DNA of 64,000 nt from Acetobacterium sp965140355 (GCA_965140355.1 OZ223191.1:186001-250000); one strand, 5' to 3'. Shown: positions 26,385 to 36,660, counted from the first letter of the stretch. The notes: generated from the letters alone by a model not told the origin. Program-made: numbers and translations.

Positions 26385-27683
26385 ATGAGTGCAACAGTAG
26401 AAAGTATTGAAAAAAATATTGCAACCTTAAAAATCGAAATTAGTCCGGAGGATTACTCAAAGGCAGTTAAAAAGTCTTATGATAAAAATAAAAAACGTTT
26501 TGCGGTTCCCGGATTTAGAAAAGGGAAAGTGCCTAAAGCCGTCGTTGAATCATATTATGGAAAAAATGTTTTTATGGAAGATGCCATTGATTTTGCCTTT
26601 GCTCCAGCTTATGCAAGTGCATTAGAGGAAACAGAAATTAATCCAGTGACTCGACCTGATCTTGAAAACATTGAAAAAATTAGTGAACAAGAAGGGGCAA
26701 CCTTTATTGTTAAAGTTGGTGTTAAACCAGAAATTAAATTAGGCGAATATAAAGGGGCCGAAGTTGAGCCGCTTGAAGCAGTTATTTCAGAAGAGGAAAT
26801 TTCAGCAGAATTAGAAAAAATGCAAGATCAGAATGCACGACTGGTTACATTGGAAACCGGTGAAGTAAAAGATGGCAATACCGTTACCATTGATTACGAA
26901 GGATTTCTCGGGGATGAACCCTTTGAAGGCGGAAAAGATACCGACCATGATTTAATTATTGGCAGTGGGACCTTCATTCCTGGTTTTGAAGAACAATTAA
27001 TTGGTATTAAAATTGGTGAAGAAGCGGTGGTTAATGTCACCTTCCCAGATGAATATCATGCTGAAAATCTTAAAGGTCAGGCTGCCGTATTTAAAGTATT
27101 GGTTAAGGCCATTAAAGAAAAAGAATTACCAGCTTTGGATGATGAATTTGTCAAAGATACCAGCGAATTTGATACCCTTGACGAGTTAAAAGCCGATATT
27201 GAAACGCGCTTAAAAGATGCCAAAACGGCTGAACTGAGAAAGGCGGCAGAAATCGCCGCTGTTAATTTCGCCGTCGAAAATGCTGAAGTTGATGTTCCAT
27301 ATTTAATGATTGAAGAAGAAGTTGACAATAATTTAAAGAACTTTGAAACGCAAATGCAACAGCAGGGATTATCGCTGGATGACTATTTCAAATATACCAA
27401 TGTCAATCGGGATGAATTTAGAGATAACCTGAAAATTGATGCAGAAAGAAATATTAAAACAGAATTAATTCTTTCGAAAATTGGAGAAGTAGAAGCCTTA
27501 GATGCCACCGAAGCAGAAATGGACGAGGAAATTAAGGTTTTTGCTGACGCTTATGGACATGACTTTGAAGATTATAAAAAAGGTCTTCAAGAAAGAATGC
27601 TAGACTACATTAAAGCTAATATTATCAGACGAAAAACGGTGGAGATGTTGGTTGATGTAGCTGTTACAAAGATATCTGAATAA
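26385..27683 (+). CDS. tig: Trigger factor, ribosome-bound chaperone
   Basis: About 432 residues. The N-terminal ribosome-binding domain contains the signature VPGFRKGKVPKAV (about 42-54); the FKBP-type isomerase domain (about 150-240) has GNTVTIDYEGFLGDEPFEGG and IPGFEEQLIG; the helical C-terminal arms follow. It meets nascent chains at the ribosome exit. ATG 26385 is preferred because CGGAGG lies 6-7 nt upstream; an earlier in-frame GTG (26364) would swallow it. The gene opens the protein quality-control cluster with clpP, clpX and lon. Confidence 0.96.
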   Translation: MSATVESIEKNIATLKIEISPEDYSKAVKKSYDKNKKRFAVPGFRKGKVPKAVVESYYGKNVFMEDAIDFAFAPAYASALEETEINPVTRPDLENIEKISEQEGATFIVKVGVKPEIKLGEYKGAEVEPLEAVISEEEISAELEKMQDQNARLVTLETGEVKDGNTVTIDYEGFLGDEPFEGGKDTDHDLIIGSGTFIPGFEEQLIGIKIGEEAVVNVTFPDEYHAENLKGQAAVFKVLVKAIKEKELPALDDEFVKDTSEFDTLDELKADIETRLKDAKTAELRKAAEIAAVNFAVENAEVDVPYLMIEEEVDNNLKNFETQMQQQGLSLDDYFKYTNVNRDEFRDNLKIDAERNIKTELILSKIGEVEALDATEAEMDEEIKVFADAYGHDFEDYKKGLQERMLDYIKANIIRRKTVEMLVDVAVTKISE

Positions 27684-27711
27684 TAAGATAAGAAAGCAGG
27701 AAAATGAGTTC

Positions 27712-28329
27712 ATGCTAACGAGTAAAACAACACAATCGTTGATTTCAAATAACTTGGTACCGATGGTCGTTGAACAAACAGGTCACGGAGAACGATCTTA
27801 TGATCTATTTTCAAGGTTACTGAAAGAACGAATTATATTTTTAAATGGAGAAATAAACGAAAATGTTTCGTCAATAATTGTCGGGCAATTGATTTTTTTA
27901 GCAGCTGACAATGCCGAAAAAGATATTCAAATTTATATTAATAGTCCTGGAGGATCAGTGACCGCGGGTATGGCGATCTATGATACCATGAATTTTATCA
28001 GTTGTGATGTGTCAACGATCTGTGTCGGATTGGCAGCATCAATGGGGGCCTTTTTACTAGCGGCCGGAGAAAAAGGAAAACGATTCTCTTTACCCAATAG
28101 CGAGATTATGATTCATCAGCCACTAGGTGGGGCCCAAGGACAAAGTACCGATGTGGAGATTTATGCTAAACGATTGATTAAAACAAGAGAAAAATTAAAT
28201 TCAATTCTTAGCGAACGAACCGGTCAACCTCTGGAAACGATCGCTAAGGATACTGATCGTGATAATTTTATGGATCCTGATGAAGCGAAGCTCTACGGAT
28301 TGATTGATGAGATCATTGTGTCGAGATAG
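27712..28329 (+). CDS. clpP: ATP-dependent Clp protease proteolytic subunit
   Basis: A 205-residue serine protease that forms the 14-subunit proteolytic chamber. The catalytic Ser110 is in GLAASMGAFL, His135 in MIHQPLGG, and the Asp lies in TDRDNFMDPDEA near 183. The family's short propeptide is plausible at the N-terminus. It works with ClpX, encoded 11 nt downstream. Confidence 0.97.
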   Translation: MLTSKTTQSLISNNLVPMVVEQTGHGERSYDLFSRLLKERIIFLNGEINENVSSIIVGQLIFLAADNAEKDIQIYINSPGGSVTAGMAIYDTMNFISCDVSTICVGLAASMGAFLLAAGEKGKRFSLPNSEIMIHQPLGGAQGQSTDVEIYAKRLIKTREKLNSILSERTGQPLETIAKDTDRDNFMDPDEAKLYGLIDEIIVSR

Positions 28330-28340
28330 GAGGCGTAATA

Positions 28341-29612
28341 ATGGCAAGAAATGAAGACAGTATCGAAAATGCCCGCTGTTCCTTTTGTGGTAAAAGCCAG
28401 TCACAGGTTAAACGAATGGTTGCGGGTCCGGGCGTCTATATTTGTAATGAATGTATCGAGCTCTGCGAAGAAATTATGGATGTTGATAATATGCCCGATG
28501 ACATTGTCTTTGATGATGTTCCGAAACCAAAAGAAATAAAGAAAAAACTAAGTGAATACGTAATTTCTCAAAATCGCGCGAAGCGGGCGTTGTCAGTGGC
28601 TGTGTACAATCATTATAAACGCATTACATCAATGGATGAGAATGATCCGGAAGTGGAATTACAAAAAAGTAATATTTTATTGATTGGACCAACCGGATCA
28701 GGGAAGACTTTATTAGCGCAAACATTAGCGAGAGTGTTAAATGTTCCCTTTGCAATTGCCGATGCAACTTCATTAACAGAGGCGGGTTATGTCGGTGAAG
28801 ATGTTGAAAATATTCTTCTTAAACTTCTTCAAGCAGCTAACTTTGATGTTGCAAAAGCTGAAAAAGGGATCATCTATATTGATGAAATTGATAAAATTGC
28901 CCGAAAAGGTGATAATCCTTCAATTACCCGAGATGTCAGCGGTGAAGGCGTTCAGCAGGCCTTATTAAAGATTCTGGAAGGGACAGTCGCAAATGTACCG
29001 CCTCAGGGCGGACGTAAACACCCGCACCAGGATTTCATTCAAATAAATACTAACAATGTATTATTTATTTGTGGTGGGGCTTTTGACGGGATGGATAAGT
29101 TAATTGAGCAACGAACCGATAAAAGCTCAATGGGATTCGGAGCAGAAGTTCGCAATAAAAAGGAAGAAATCGAAGACAACAGTCTCAACTCGGTGCAACC
29201 TCAGGATTTATTAAAATACGGCTTGATTCCTGAATTCATTGGACGAATACCGGTTATTGCTTCGCTTGAACATTTAGATGAAGAAGCGTTAATACAAATA
29301 TTGACAGAACCAAGAAATGCGCTGGTAAAACAATACATTAAAATGTTTAAAATTGAAGGTGTTGAGTTGGAATTTCATCAGGATGCTTTAGTTGCAATTG
29401 CGAAAAAAGCGTTAGATACAAAAACCGGAGCCAGAGGATTACGTGGCATCATCGAAAATATTATGCTTGACATTATGTTTGAAGTACCGTCAAATGAAAA
29501 TATTGAAAAAGTAATCATCACGAGTGAAGTAGTGGAGAAACAGGTGGAGCCTATTATGATCTTAGGACAGAAAAATGATTGTAAAGATGAGAATAACGAC
29601 GTAGTTTCATAG
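28341..29612 (+). CDS. clpX: ClpX, AAA+ unfoldase of ClpXP
   Basis: A 423-residue unfoldase. The N-terminal zinc domain has Cys pairs CSFC and CNEC (about 13-37); the AAA+ core has Walker A GPTGSGKT (about 115-122) and Walker B IIYIDEIDK; the ClpP-docking loop (IGF-type) reads MGFGAE in this protein, so it is MGF rather than IGF. It unfolds tagged substrates and feeds ClpP. The ribosome binding site GGAGG overlaps the end of clpP. Confidence 0.96.
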   Translation: MARNEDSIENARCSFCGKSQSQVKRMVAGPGVYICNECIELCEEIMDVDNMPDDIVFDDVPKPKEIKKKLSEYVISQNRAKRALSVAVYNHYKRITSMDENDPEVELQKSNILLIGPTGSGKTLLAQTLARVLNVPFAIADATSLTEAGYVGEDVENILLKLLQAANFDVAKAEKGIIYIDEIDKIARKGDNPSITRDVSGEGVQQALLKILEGTVANVPPQGGRKHPHQDFIQINTNNVLFICGGAFDGMDKLIEQRTDKSSMGFGAEVRNKKEEIEDNSLNSVQPQDLLKYGLIPEFIGRIPVIASLEHLDEEALIQILTEPRNALVKQYIKMFKIEGVELEFHQDALVAIAKKALDTKTGARGLRGIIENIMLDIMFEVPSNENIEKVIITSEVVEKQVEPIMILGQKNDCKDENNDVVS

Positions 29613-29624
29613 ATTTTATTAACG

Positions 29625-29694
29625 GCCGTTCAAAAAATCAAATTACTTTCTGGTATCTGATACCATGTATTTGAAATTTTGTTCGGCTTTTTTT
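29625..29694 (+). terminator. Compound terminator after clpX
   Basis: A 19-nt arm (29625-29643) pairs with 29669-29687, interrupted by two symmetric 2-nt mismatches; an inner palindrome TGGTATC/GATACCA (29651-29665) folds as a second hairpin; seven T residues follow. It separates tig-clpPX from lon. Confidence 0.75.
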
Positions 29695-29779
29695 AAAAAA
29701 TTTGAGAATATTTGGGTATACATAAAAAAGAGAAATTAAATATGAAAAAAAGTTATAATTTTTAAAAAGAGGTAAGGAG

Positions 29780-32173
29780 TTGATAACGTTGAGTATTGAA
29801 AAAAAAGATAGTCCAGAAGCAAGTGCTGAACATCTTGAAATGGCTGAACCAGAATTATTTGTTCAAGAGAAAGAAACCTTACCACTAATACCACTTCGCG
29901 GGATGAGTGTTTTTCCTGGAATGGTTGTTCATTTTGACGTGGGACGAGAAAAATCGGTTAAAGCTCTAGAAGAAGCGATGGAACGTGACCAAATGGCTTT
30001 TTTAGTGACACAAAAAGAAGTGATTAAAGAAGATATCACCCCAGATGATTTTTATACGATTGGTTGCCGAGTTAAAGTAAAGCAATTATTGAAAATGCCT
30101 GATAATTTAGTGAGAGTTTTAGTTGAAGTCCACGAACGACGTGAGATCACTGGATTTGAAAGTTTAGATCCATACTTTCTAGTAACAACTAAACCAGTAC
30201 GTTCGGTTTATTATGATACCAAGGAAAATCGAACATTAATACGAATGATTCGTGAATCTTTTGCAAATTACATGAATGCAACCAGAAAAGTTGCAACAGA
30301 TCTTATTTTGGCGATGGATTCTTTAGACGACCCCGATCAATTGATCGATATTATTGGGGCTAATTTATTTTTAGATCTCGAAGATAGTCAACGTTTAATT
30401 CAGGAAACTGATGTCAATAAGCGCTTAGCACTTACTTATGAAATTTTGGTCGAAGAAGTTGAAATGATCAAAATTGAACATAATATCGATGAAAAAGTGC
30501 GCAGTGAAATGTACAAACATCAACGCGAATACTATTTAAGAGAGCAGATCAAAGTCATTCAAAATGAATTAGGTGAAGGCGATGTTCAAAATGAATTAGA
30601 CGTTTATCGGGAGCGTTTAGCAGCACTCGATTTAGAAGATGAAGTTCGTGATAAGGTGCAGGGGGAACTGAACCGATTAAATAAAGTTCCGCAGGGATCC
30701 TCAGAAGCCGGGTTGATTCAGACCTATGTGGAGTGGATTTTAGATCTACCCTGGAATACCTTAACCGAGGAAACAATTGATGTAGCAATCGCCAGAAAAA
30801 TTCTAGATGAAGATCACTATGCATTAAAAAAAGTAAAAGAACGCATCTTAGAATATATTTCAGTGCTGCAACTATCAAAAGGCATGAAGTCACCAATTAT
30901 TTGTTTAGTTGGACCGCCAGGGGTAGGTAAGACATCGATTGCAAAGTCAATTGCGCGGTCATTAAACCGAAAGTATGTTCGCATGTCATTAGGTGGAATG
31001 CGGGACGAAGCGGAAATTAGAGGACATCGTCGAACTTATATCGGCGCTATCCCGGGACGAATTATCTATAATATTAAAAAATGCGGAACCCGCAATCCTT
31101 TGTTTTTATTAGATGAAATTGATAAACTGGGACAGGATTTTAATGGTGATCCGGCATCGGCACTCTTAGAAGTATTAGATCCTGAACAGAACAATACGTT
31201 TACCGATCATTATCTGGAGTTGCCCTTTGATTTATCGCAGGTGCTATTTTTGACTACCGCTAATTCACTTTCAAGCATTCCCAGACCGTTATTAGATCGA
31301 ATGGAAATTATTGAAGTTAATGGCTATGTCGAGAGTGAAAAAGTCGAAATTGCCAAACGTTATCTGATTCCTAAGCAACTGGAAATTCATGGTTTAAAAA
31401 AATCAACGTGCAAATTCAGCGAAACAGTAATCAAAAATACCATTGAATACTATACAAGAGAATCTGGTGTACGTGAGCTTGAACGTAAAATTGCACAAAT
31501 TTGTCGAGTCGCAGCCAAAGAAATTGTCGAAAACAAAAAAAAGAGTATTAGTATTACCCAAAAAAATCTTGAGAAGTTTCTTGGTAAACATCGATTTTCT
31601 TATGAAACCGTTGCGGATAAAAAAGAAATTGGTTTGGTTAATGGGTTGGCATGGACACCGGTTGGTGGTGATACCCTTCAAATTGAAGTAATCGTTGTTG
31701 ATGGAACCGGCAAAATAGAAATAACGGGACAGCTAGGTGATGTCATGAAAGAATCGATTAAAGCTGGGATCAGTTATATTCGTTCTCAGGCAAATGAGCT
31801 GGGCATTGAATCGGATTTCTATTCAAAAAAAGACATTCATTTACATGTTCCGGAAGGTGCGGTTCCAAAGGATGGACCGTCAGCCGGTATTTCAGTGACA
31901 ACGGCACTGATTTCTGCGCTTATTAATAAACCGGTTCCCCAAGACTTGGCAATGACTGGCGAAATTACGCTACGCGGTAGAGTACTGCCAATTGGTGGGC
32001 TTCGTGAAAAACTCACTGCAGCTCATCGAGCAGGCATTAAAGAAATTATTCTACCGAAGGAAAATGAAAAAGATTTGGAAGATGTTCCGGCGGTAGTTTT
32101 AGAAGCATTACATATTCAACCCGTTTCAAAAATGAGTGAGGTTACAGAAATCGTATTTAAACAGCTGCAGTAG
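29780..32173 (+). CDS. lon: ATP-dependent protease Lon, clpX-linked copy
   Basis: A second full-length LonA-type protease, 797 residues, with Walker A GPPGVGKT (about 378-385), Walker B FLLDEIDK and the Ser-Lys dyad (Ser701 in PKDGPSAG, Lys in GGLREKL about 43 residues on). The start is uncertain: TTG 29780 touches the ribosome binding site AAGGAG (29774-29779), while TTG 29789 has ideal spacing and would shorten the protein by three residues. A TATAAT at 29754-29759 may drive it. Its place before ysxC is the standard Firmicute arrangement, so this is the housekeeping Lon. It is clearly diverged from the copy at 1760. Confidence 0.95.
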   Translation: MITLSIEKKDSPEASAEHLEMAEPELFVQEKETLPLIPLRGMSVFPGMVVHFDVGREKSVKALEEAMERDQMAFLVTQKEVIKEDITPDDFYTIGCRVKVKQLLKMPDNLVRVLVEVHERREITGFESLDPYFLVTTKPVRSVYYDTKENRTLIRMIRESFANYMNATRKVATDLILAMDSLDDPDQLIDIIGANLFLDLEDSQRLIQETDVNKRLALTYEILVEEVEMIKIEHNIDEKVRSEMYKHQREYYLREQIKVIQNELGEGDVQNELDVYRERLAALDLEDEVRDKVQGELNRLNKVPQGSSEAGLIQTYVEWILDLPWNTLTEETIDVAIARKILDEDHYALKKVKERILEYISVLQLSKGMKSPIICLVGPPGVGKTSIAKSIARSLNRKYVRMSLGGMRDEAEIRGHRRTYIGAIPGRIIYNIKKCGTRNPLFLLDEIDKLGQDFNGDPASALLEVLDPEQNNTFTDHYLELPFDLSQVLFLTTANSLSSIPRPLLDRMEIIEVNGYVESEKVEIAKRYLIPKQLEIHGLKKSTCKFSETVIKNTIEYYTRESGVRELERKIAQICRVAAKEIVENKKKSISITQKNLEKFLGKHRFSYETVADKKEIGLVNGLAWTPVGGDTLQIEVIVVDGTGKIEITGQLGDVMKESIKAGISYIRSQANELGIESDFYSKKDIHLHVPEGAVPKDGPSAGISVTTALISALINKPVPQDLAMTGEITLRGRVLPIGGLREKLTAAHRAGIKEIILPKENEKDLEDVPAVVLEALHIQPVSKMSEVTEIVFKQLQ

Positions 32174-32210
32174 AGTGCTTAACCGGACTCTAAAGAAATG
32201 GAGATAGTTT

Positions 32211-32795
32211 ATGAAAGTAACAAAAGCAGAGATCGTTATCAGTGCGGTAGCTGAAGCTCAGTATCCCGATGATAATTTGCCGGAAATAGTTCTGCTCGGA
32301 CGTTCGAATGTTGGAAAATCAACTTTTGTCAATACGTTAATTGAACGCCGGGGCTTGGCCCGAACCAGTTCACAGCCAGGCAAAACCCAAACAATGAATT
32401 TCTATCGTATCAATGATCGGTTTCATTTTGTTGATATGCCTGGTTATGGTTACGCTAAAGCATCTAAAACGGAACGGGAAAAATGGGGAAAAATGATCGA
32501 AAAATATCTTAGAAACCGTGATAATATGGTATTGATATTTCAGCTTATTGATTCCCGACACGATCCCTCTGAAGATGATATATTGATGTATGAATGGCTA
32601 GTACATTACGGTTTGAACCCCATGATTATTGGAACAAAGGCCGATAAAATATCGAAAAGCAATCAAAAAAAATCGATCAACCGGATTGCCAATGTCTTGA
32701 ATTTAAGCGGTGCTCAAGAAGTCATGCTATTTTCATCGGAAACAAAATTGGGAAAAGAAGCGGCATGGGAGCATATCGAAAACGTATTAAAATAA
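32211..32795 (+). CDS. ysxC: Ribosome biogenesis GTP-binding protein YsxC/EngB
   Basis: A 194-residue GTPase needed for assembly of the 50S subunit. G1 GRSNVGKST (about 30-38), G2 SQPGKTQTMNFY, G3 DMPGYGYA (about 74-81) and G4 TKAD (about 143-146) are all present. It follows lon by 37 nt and is closed by a strong terminator. Confidence 0.96.
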   Translation: MKVTKAEIVISAVAEAQYPDDNLPEIVLLGRSNVGKSTFVNTLIERRGLARTSSQPGKTQTMNFYRINDRFHFVDMPGYGYAKASKTEREKWGKMIEKYLRNRDNMVLIFQLIDSRHDPSEDDILMYEWLVHYGLNPMIIGTKADKISKSNQKKSINRIANVLNLSGAQEVMLFSSETKLGKEAAWEHIENVLK

Positions 32796-32796
32796 T

Positions 32797-32823
32797 AAAA
32801 AGCTTCCTGATTGGAAGCTTTTT
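32797..32823 (+). terminator. Intrinsic terminator after ysxC
   Basis: AAAAAGCTTCC (32797-32807) pairs with GGAAGCTTTTT (32813-32823) around a 5-nt loop. It is symmetric enough to work in both directions. Confidence 0.9.
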
Positions 32824-32855
32824 ACGATTAAGTGATAAGTTAAGAGGACGATGCG

Positions 32856-33800
32856 ATGACGGAAGAACAAATTCGGAGCCTAGCAAAAAAAAATGGAATT
32901 GATTTGATTGGTTTCTTTTCGGTTGAGCCACTAATTGAGTGCCTGCCATATTTAATTAAAAGAGATAAATTAGGTTTTTCAAGTGGTTTTGAAGGTGCTT
33001 TACCGGAGGAACGAATTAATTTTGTTGCACAGTTTCCGTTAGCAAAAACAGGGATTGTGATTGGTATTAATAATTTTCAGAAATTTGCAAAACTCGATGA
33101 TGACCAGGAAAGAGGTCAGATTGCTTCGGTTTCATGGGGCGAAGATTATCATACGGTCCTTAAACGACGGATGAATGAATTGATGACAGCAGTTAATTTA
33201 GAATTAGAAAAAAATGGGGAGGCGTGTCCAGAATACAAAGTATTTGTTGACAATAGTCCGCTCGTAGATCGTGGTTCGGCTTATCGAGCGGGATTGGGTT
33301 TTTTTGGTAAAAATAATTGCTTGATCAATGCGCAGTTTGGTTCTTATTTTTTTATTGGGCAAATATTGTGGGGATATGAAGTTTCGATTTCTGATGTTGC
33401 GCCAGTCGAAAATGGTTGTCAAGAATGTCGACGTTGTCTCGATGCTTGTCCTGGTCAGGCTCTTGGCGATGGATATGAGTTAAATCCATCAAAATGCATT
33501 TCGTTTTTGACTCAGAAAAAAAACCTTTCGCCTCAGGAAGAAGGATATGTAAAAAAATATCTTTATGGTTGCGATATTTGTCAGCAAGTATGCCCTTATA
33601 ACCAGAACTTACAGATAACAAATGAAAAATCATTTCGGATCAAAGCTGAAGTTGCGAGCCCTAAATTGTCGGATATTGCAAAACTTACCAATAATTCGTA
33701 TAAAAAAGCGTATCGAGAAACGGCGAGCGGTTGGCGTGGCAAAAAAATTTTCATGAGAAACGCAGAATTAGTTTTGAAAAATAAAAAAAAAAATGATTAA
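32856..33800 (+). CDS. queG: Epoxyqueuosine reductase QueG
   Basis: A 314-residue cobalamin-dependent enzyme that reduces epoxyqueuosine to queuosine in tRNAs with GUN anticodons. The DUF1730 region with VDNSPLVDRGSAYRAGLGFFGKN (about 130-152) binds the cofactor, and two [4Fe-4S] motifs follow (CQECRRCLDACPG about 188-200, and CDICQQVCPYN about 239-249). It lacks the C-terminal HEAT-repeat part of the longer E. coli enzyme, as is common in Firmicutes. Confidence 0.93.
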   Translation: MTEEQIRSLAKKNGIDLIGFFSVEPLIECLPYLIKRDKLGFSSGFEGALPEERINFVAQFPLAKTGIVIGINNFQKFAKLDDDQERGQIASVSWGEDYHTVLKRRMNELMTAVNLELEKNGEACPEYKVFVDNSPLVDRGSAYRAGLGFFGKNNCLINAQFGSYFFIGQILWGYEVSISDVAPVENGCQECRRCLDACPGQALGDGYELNPSKCISFLTQKKNLSPQEEGYVKKYLYGCDICQQVCPYNQNLQITNEKSFRIKAEVASPKLSDIAKLTNNSYKKAYRETASGWRGKKIFMRNAELVLKNKKKND

Positions 33801-33812
33801 TTGAATATTAAA

Positions 33813-33821
33813 TGTTATAAT
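33813..33821 (+). promoter_or_regulatory. Extended -10 promoter before gltX
   Basis: TGTTATAAT is TGn plus a perfect TATAAT (33816-33821). No good -35 box at 17 nt. The leader would be about 46 nt with no T-box features. Confidence 0.6.
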
Positions 33822-33873
33822 AACGAAGTTAAAGAACTTTTTACATTTAATTAAATTAAACATGGAGGAATAA

Positions 33874-35352
33874 ATGGTACGAGATCGATTTGCACCAAGT
33901 CCAACTGGAAATGTCCACATCGGGAGCTTGAGGACAGCACTTTATAATTATTTATATGCTAAAAAAATGGGGGGCGAATTTTTACTTCGTCTTGAAGATA
34001 CAGACCAGACACGACTTGAGTTGGGAGCAGTGGATAATTTGCTTGATGCGCTGAATATGACGGGTGTTATTCCTGATGAAGGCTTGATAAAAAAAGATGA
34101 TGTTATTTGCCAAGTCGGAGAATATGGTCCTTATATTCAATCACAGCGTCTTGATGTGTATAGAAAATATATTAATATCTTATTAGAAAACGGACAAGCT
34201 TATTATTGTTTTTGTACGAAAGAGCGTTTGGAAAATGTGCGCAACAGTCAAAAAGAAAAGGGTGAAACACCGCGATATGATGGAAAATGTCGAACCTTGT
34301 CTGAGTCAGAAATAGCTTCTAACCTTGCGGCCGGAATTCCGTATACGATTCGTTTAAAGTTGCCTGAAAACCATTTAATTCGCATTGATGATTTAGTTAG
34401 AGGGGTTATTGAAATCAATACCAACGATTTGGATGATCAGGTGCTGCTAAAAGCAGATGGTTATCCAACGTATCACATGGCGGTAGTGATTGACGATCAT
34501 TTAATGAAAATTACCCATGTTATTAGAGGCGAAGAATGGTTACCATCTACCCCTAAACATGTATATTTGTATGAATGTCTGGGATGGGAAAAACCACAAT
34601 TTGTTCATTTGCCAAACATTCTAAATGATGATCGAAAAAAATTGAGTAAACGACAAGGCGATGTTTCGGTTGGCGATTTTTTGGACAAAGGTTACTTGCC
34701 AGACGCATTGGTCAATTTTTTAGCACTGCTGGGTTGGAGTCCCGAGACGGAACAGGAAATATTTTCAATTGATGAGTTAATTCAAGTTTTTGATTTAAAT
34801 AGAATCAACAAATCCGGGGCCGTTTTTGATCGGGCTAAACTTAATTGGATGAATGCTCATTATATAAAACAATTAGATACTGACGAATTTGTAAAAAAAA
34901 TGACGCCTTTTCTGATTGAAGCTGAAATAATCCGTCAAGATGAAATAGGAACAAAACAGGATTGGCTGCTAAAAGTAGCTGAAATATTAAGGGATCGGAT
35001 CGAGTATTTTGCGCAAGTTCCGCAAGAATTGGAAATGATTCTGAAAAGACGCGATACGATTGAAGATGAGGAAGCAAAGGTTTTCTTGAAAGAAGAATCT
35101 TCGAAGCGACTGTATCAGGCCCTTATTACCAAAATTGAAGCATCGGAAGTATTGGATGCAGTTCGTGGAAAGGCAATTCTCAAGGAGATTCAAAAAGAAG
35201 AAAAAATTAAAGGTAAATTGCTATTCATGCCAAGTCGAATCATGATTACTGGCGAAATGCATGGACCTGACCTGGCCTTAATTATGGATGTGCTGGGAAA
35301 AGATGAGGTGTTAAGCCGGGTCAAGTCAATGGCATCGGTTATGGAATTATAG
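33874..35352 (+). CDS. gltX: Glutamyl-tRNA synthetase
   Basis: A 492-residue class I synthetase. The HIGH-type motif is HIGS (14-17 region, PSPTGNVHIGSLRTALYNYL) and the KMSKS-type motif is KLSKRQGD (about 254-261). It charges tRNA-Glu and, in organisms using the transamidation route, probably also tRNA-Gln. AGGAGG-type binding site precedes ATG 33874. secD starts 26 nt downstream. Confidence 0.96.
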   Translation: MVRDRFAPSPTGNVHIGSLRTALYNYLYAKKMGGEFLLRLEDTDQTRLELGAVDNLLDALNMTGVIPDEGLIKKDDVICQVGEYGPYIQSQRLDVYRKYINILLENGQAYYCFCTKERLENVRNSQKEKGETPRYDGKCRTLSESEIASNLAAGIPYTIRLKLPENHLIRIDDLVRGVIEINTNDLDDQVLLKADGYPTYHMAVVIDDHLMKITHVIRGEEWLPSTPKHVYLYECLGWEKPQFVHLPNILNDDRKKLSKRQGDVSVGDFLDKGYLPDALVNFLALLGWSPETEQEIFSIDELIQVFDLNRINKSGAVFDRAKLNWMNAHYIKQLDTDEFVKKMTPFLIEAEIIRQDEIGTKQDWLLKVAEILRDRIEYFAQVPQELEMILKRRDTIEDEEAKVFLKEESSKRLYQALITKIEASEVLDAVRGKAILKEIQKEEKIKGKLLFMPSRIMITGEMHGPDLALIMDVLGKDEVLSRVKSMASVMEL

Positions 35353-35378
35353 ATAAATAAGTCAAGGGAGGAAAGTAC

Positions 35379-36647
35379 ATGAATAAACAAAAATCAAACA
35401 GTAAGAGTAAAAGTGCGGTCCAGCTAATCCTGATAACGTTATTGATTGCCGTTGTTGGATATATCCTCTTCAGTGGAGTGTCAGTTGGGGTTTATGATAT
35501 TGGAGATGTTGGTCAAAACATTAACTATGGATTAGACTTGACCGGTGGGGTAAATGTCGTTTTGGAAGCTGAAGGAACAGATGAAAGTCCGGTGACGGCA
35601 GAAAAAATTGATTCCGCGATGCTGACAATTCGCCAACGAATTGATACTCTGGGGGTTTCAGAACCAACGATTACCAAGCAAGGTGATAATCGAATACGTG
35701 TTTCGATTCCATCAGTGAATGATCAGCAAGAAGCCTTGAATTTGATCGGAAAAACGGCGCAACTTGAGTTTCTAGCACCAGATGATACCGTTATTTTAAC
35801 CGGAAAAGACGTAGTTGATTCAAAGGGTGTGATGCAAAAAAACGATAGTGGTATTGAAGAGGCAGTGGTTACATTAAAGTTTAATGACGAAGGGACAAAA
35901 CTATTTGCTGAGGCTACCCAAAAATATATTGGCCAAGTAATTAAAATTAAATTAGATGATGAGATTATTTCATCACCAACGGTTAATGTAGCCATTACGA
36001 ATGGGAAAGCGGTTATTGAAGGAATGGCAGATATTACCGAAGCAGGAAATTTAGCTTCGCTAATCCGCGGCGGAGCTTTGCCGGTCAAACTAAATCCGGT
36101 TGAAGTCCGGACAGTAGGTCCGACATTAGGTCAAAATTCATTATCAAAGAGTATTTTGGCAGGAATGATCGGAATTGGACTGGTACTCTTCTTCATGTTG
36201 GTTTTTTATCGTGGCATGGGAATTATTGCAGATTTAGCCTTGATTATTTATATCATTATTTTTATGACGATTATGGCAGCACTCAATGTGACCTTAACCT
36301 TGCCGGGAATTGCGGGACTTATTTTATCGATTGGGATGGCGGTCGATGCCAATGTTATTATTTTTGAACGAATTAAGGAAGAAGCGCGACTGGGAAAATC
36401 TTTACTAACGGCCATTGACTCTGGTTTTTCACGGGCATTTTCGACCATCTTGGATTCAAATGTAACGACTCTGATTGCAGGTTTAGTACTTTTCTTTCTA
36501 GGTAGTGGGAGCGTCCAAGGGTTCGCCGTTACTTTGATTTTAGGTATCCTCGTGAGTATGTTTACGGCAGTCGTGATTACAAAACATCTGGTTATTTTGC
36601 TGGTAAAAACGGAATTGTTTAAAAGCAATGCTTTTTACGGAATATAG
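35379..36647 (+). CDS. secD: Protein translocase subunit SecD
   Basis: A 422-residue membrane protein with a first membrane helix (about 15-33), a large extracytoplasmic domain with the D1 motif YGLDLTGGVNVVLEAEG (about 49-65), and five further helices from about 252, including the conserved GMAVDANVIIFERIKEE (about 322-338). With SecF it uses ion motive force to help SecYEG release exported proteins. Confidence 0.96.
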   Translation: MNKQKSNSKSKSAVQLILITLLIAVVGYILFSGVSVGVYDIGDVGQNINYGLDLTGGVNVVLEAEGTDESPVTAEKIDSAMLTIRQRIDTLGVSEPTITKQGDNRIRVSIPSVNDQQEALNLIGKTAQLEFLAPDDTVILTGKDVVDSKGVMQKNDSGIEEAVVTLKFNDEGTKLFAEATQKYIGQVIKIKLDDEIISSPTVNVAITNGKAVIEGMADITEAGNLASLIRGGALPVKLNPVEVRTVGPTLGQNSLSKSILAGMIGIGLVLFFMLVFYRGMGIIADLALIIYIIIFMTIMAALNVTLTLPGIAGLILSIGMAVDANVIIFERIKEEARLGKSLLTAIDSGFSRAFSTILDSNVTTLIAGLVLFFLGSGSVQGFAVTLILGILVSMFTAVVITKHLVILLVKTELFKSNAFYGI

Positions 36648-36660
36648 ATAGGAGACCATA

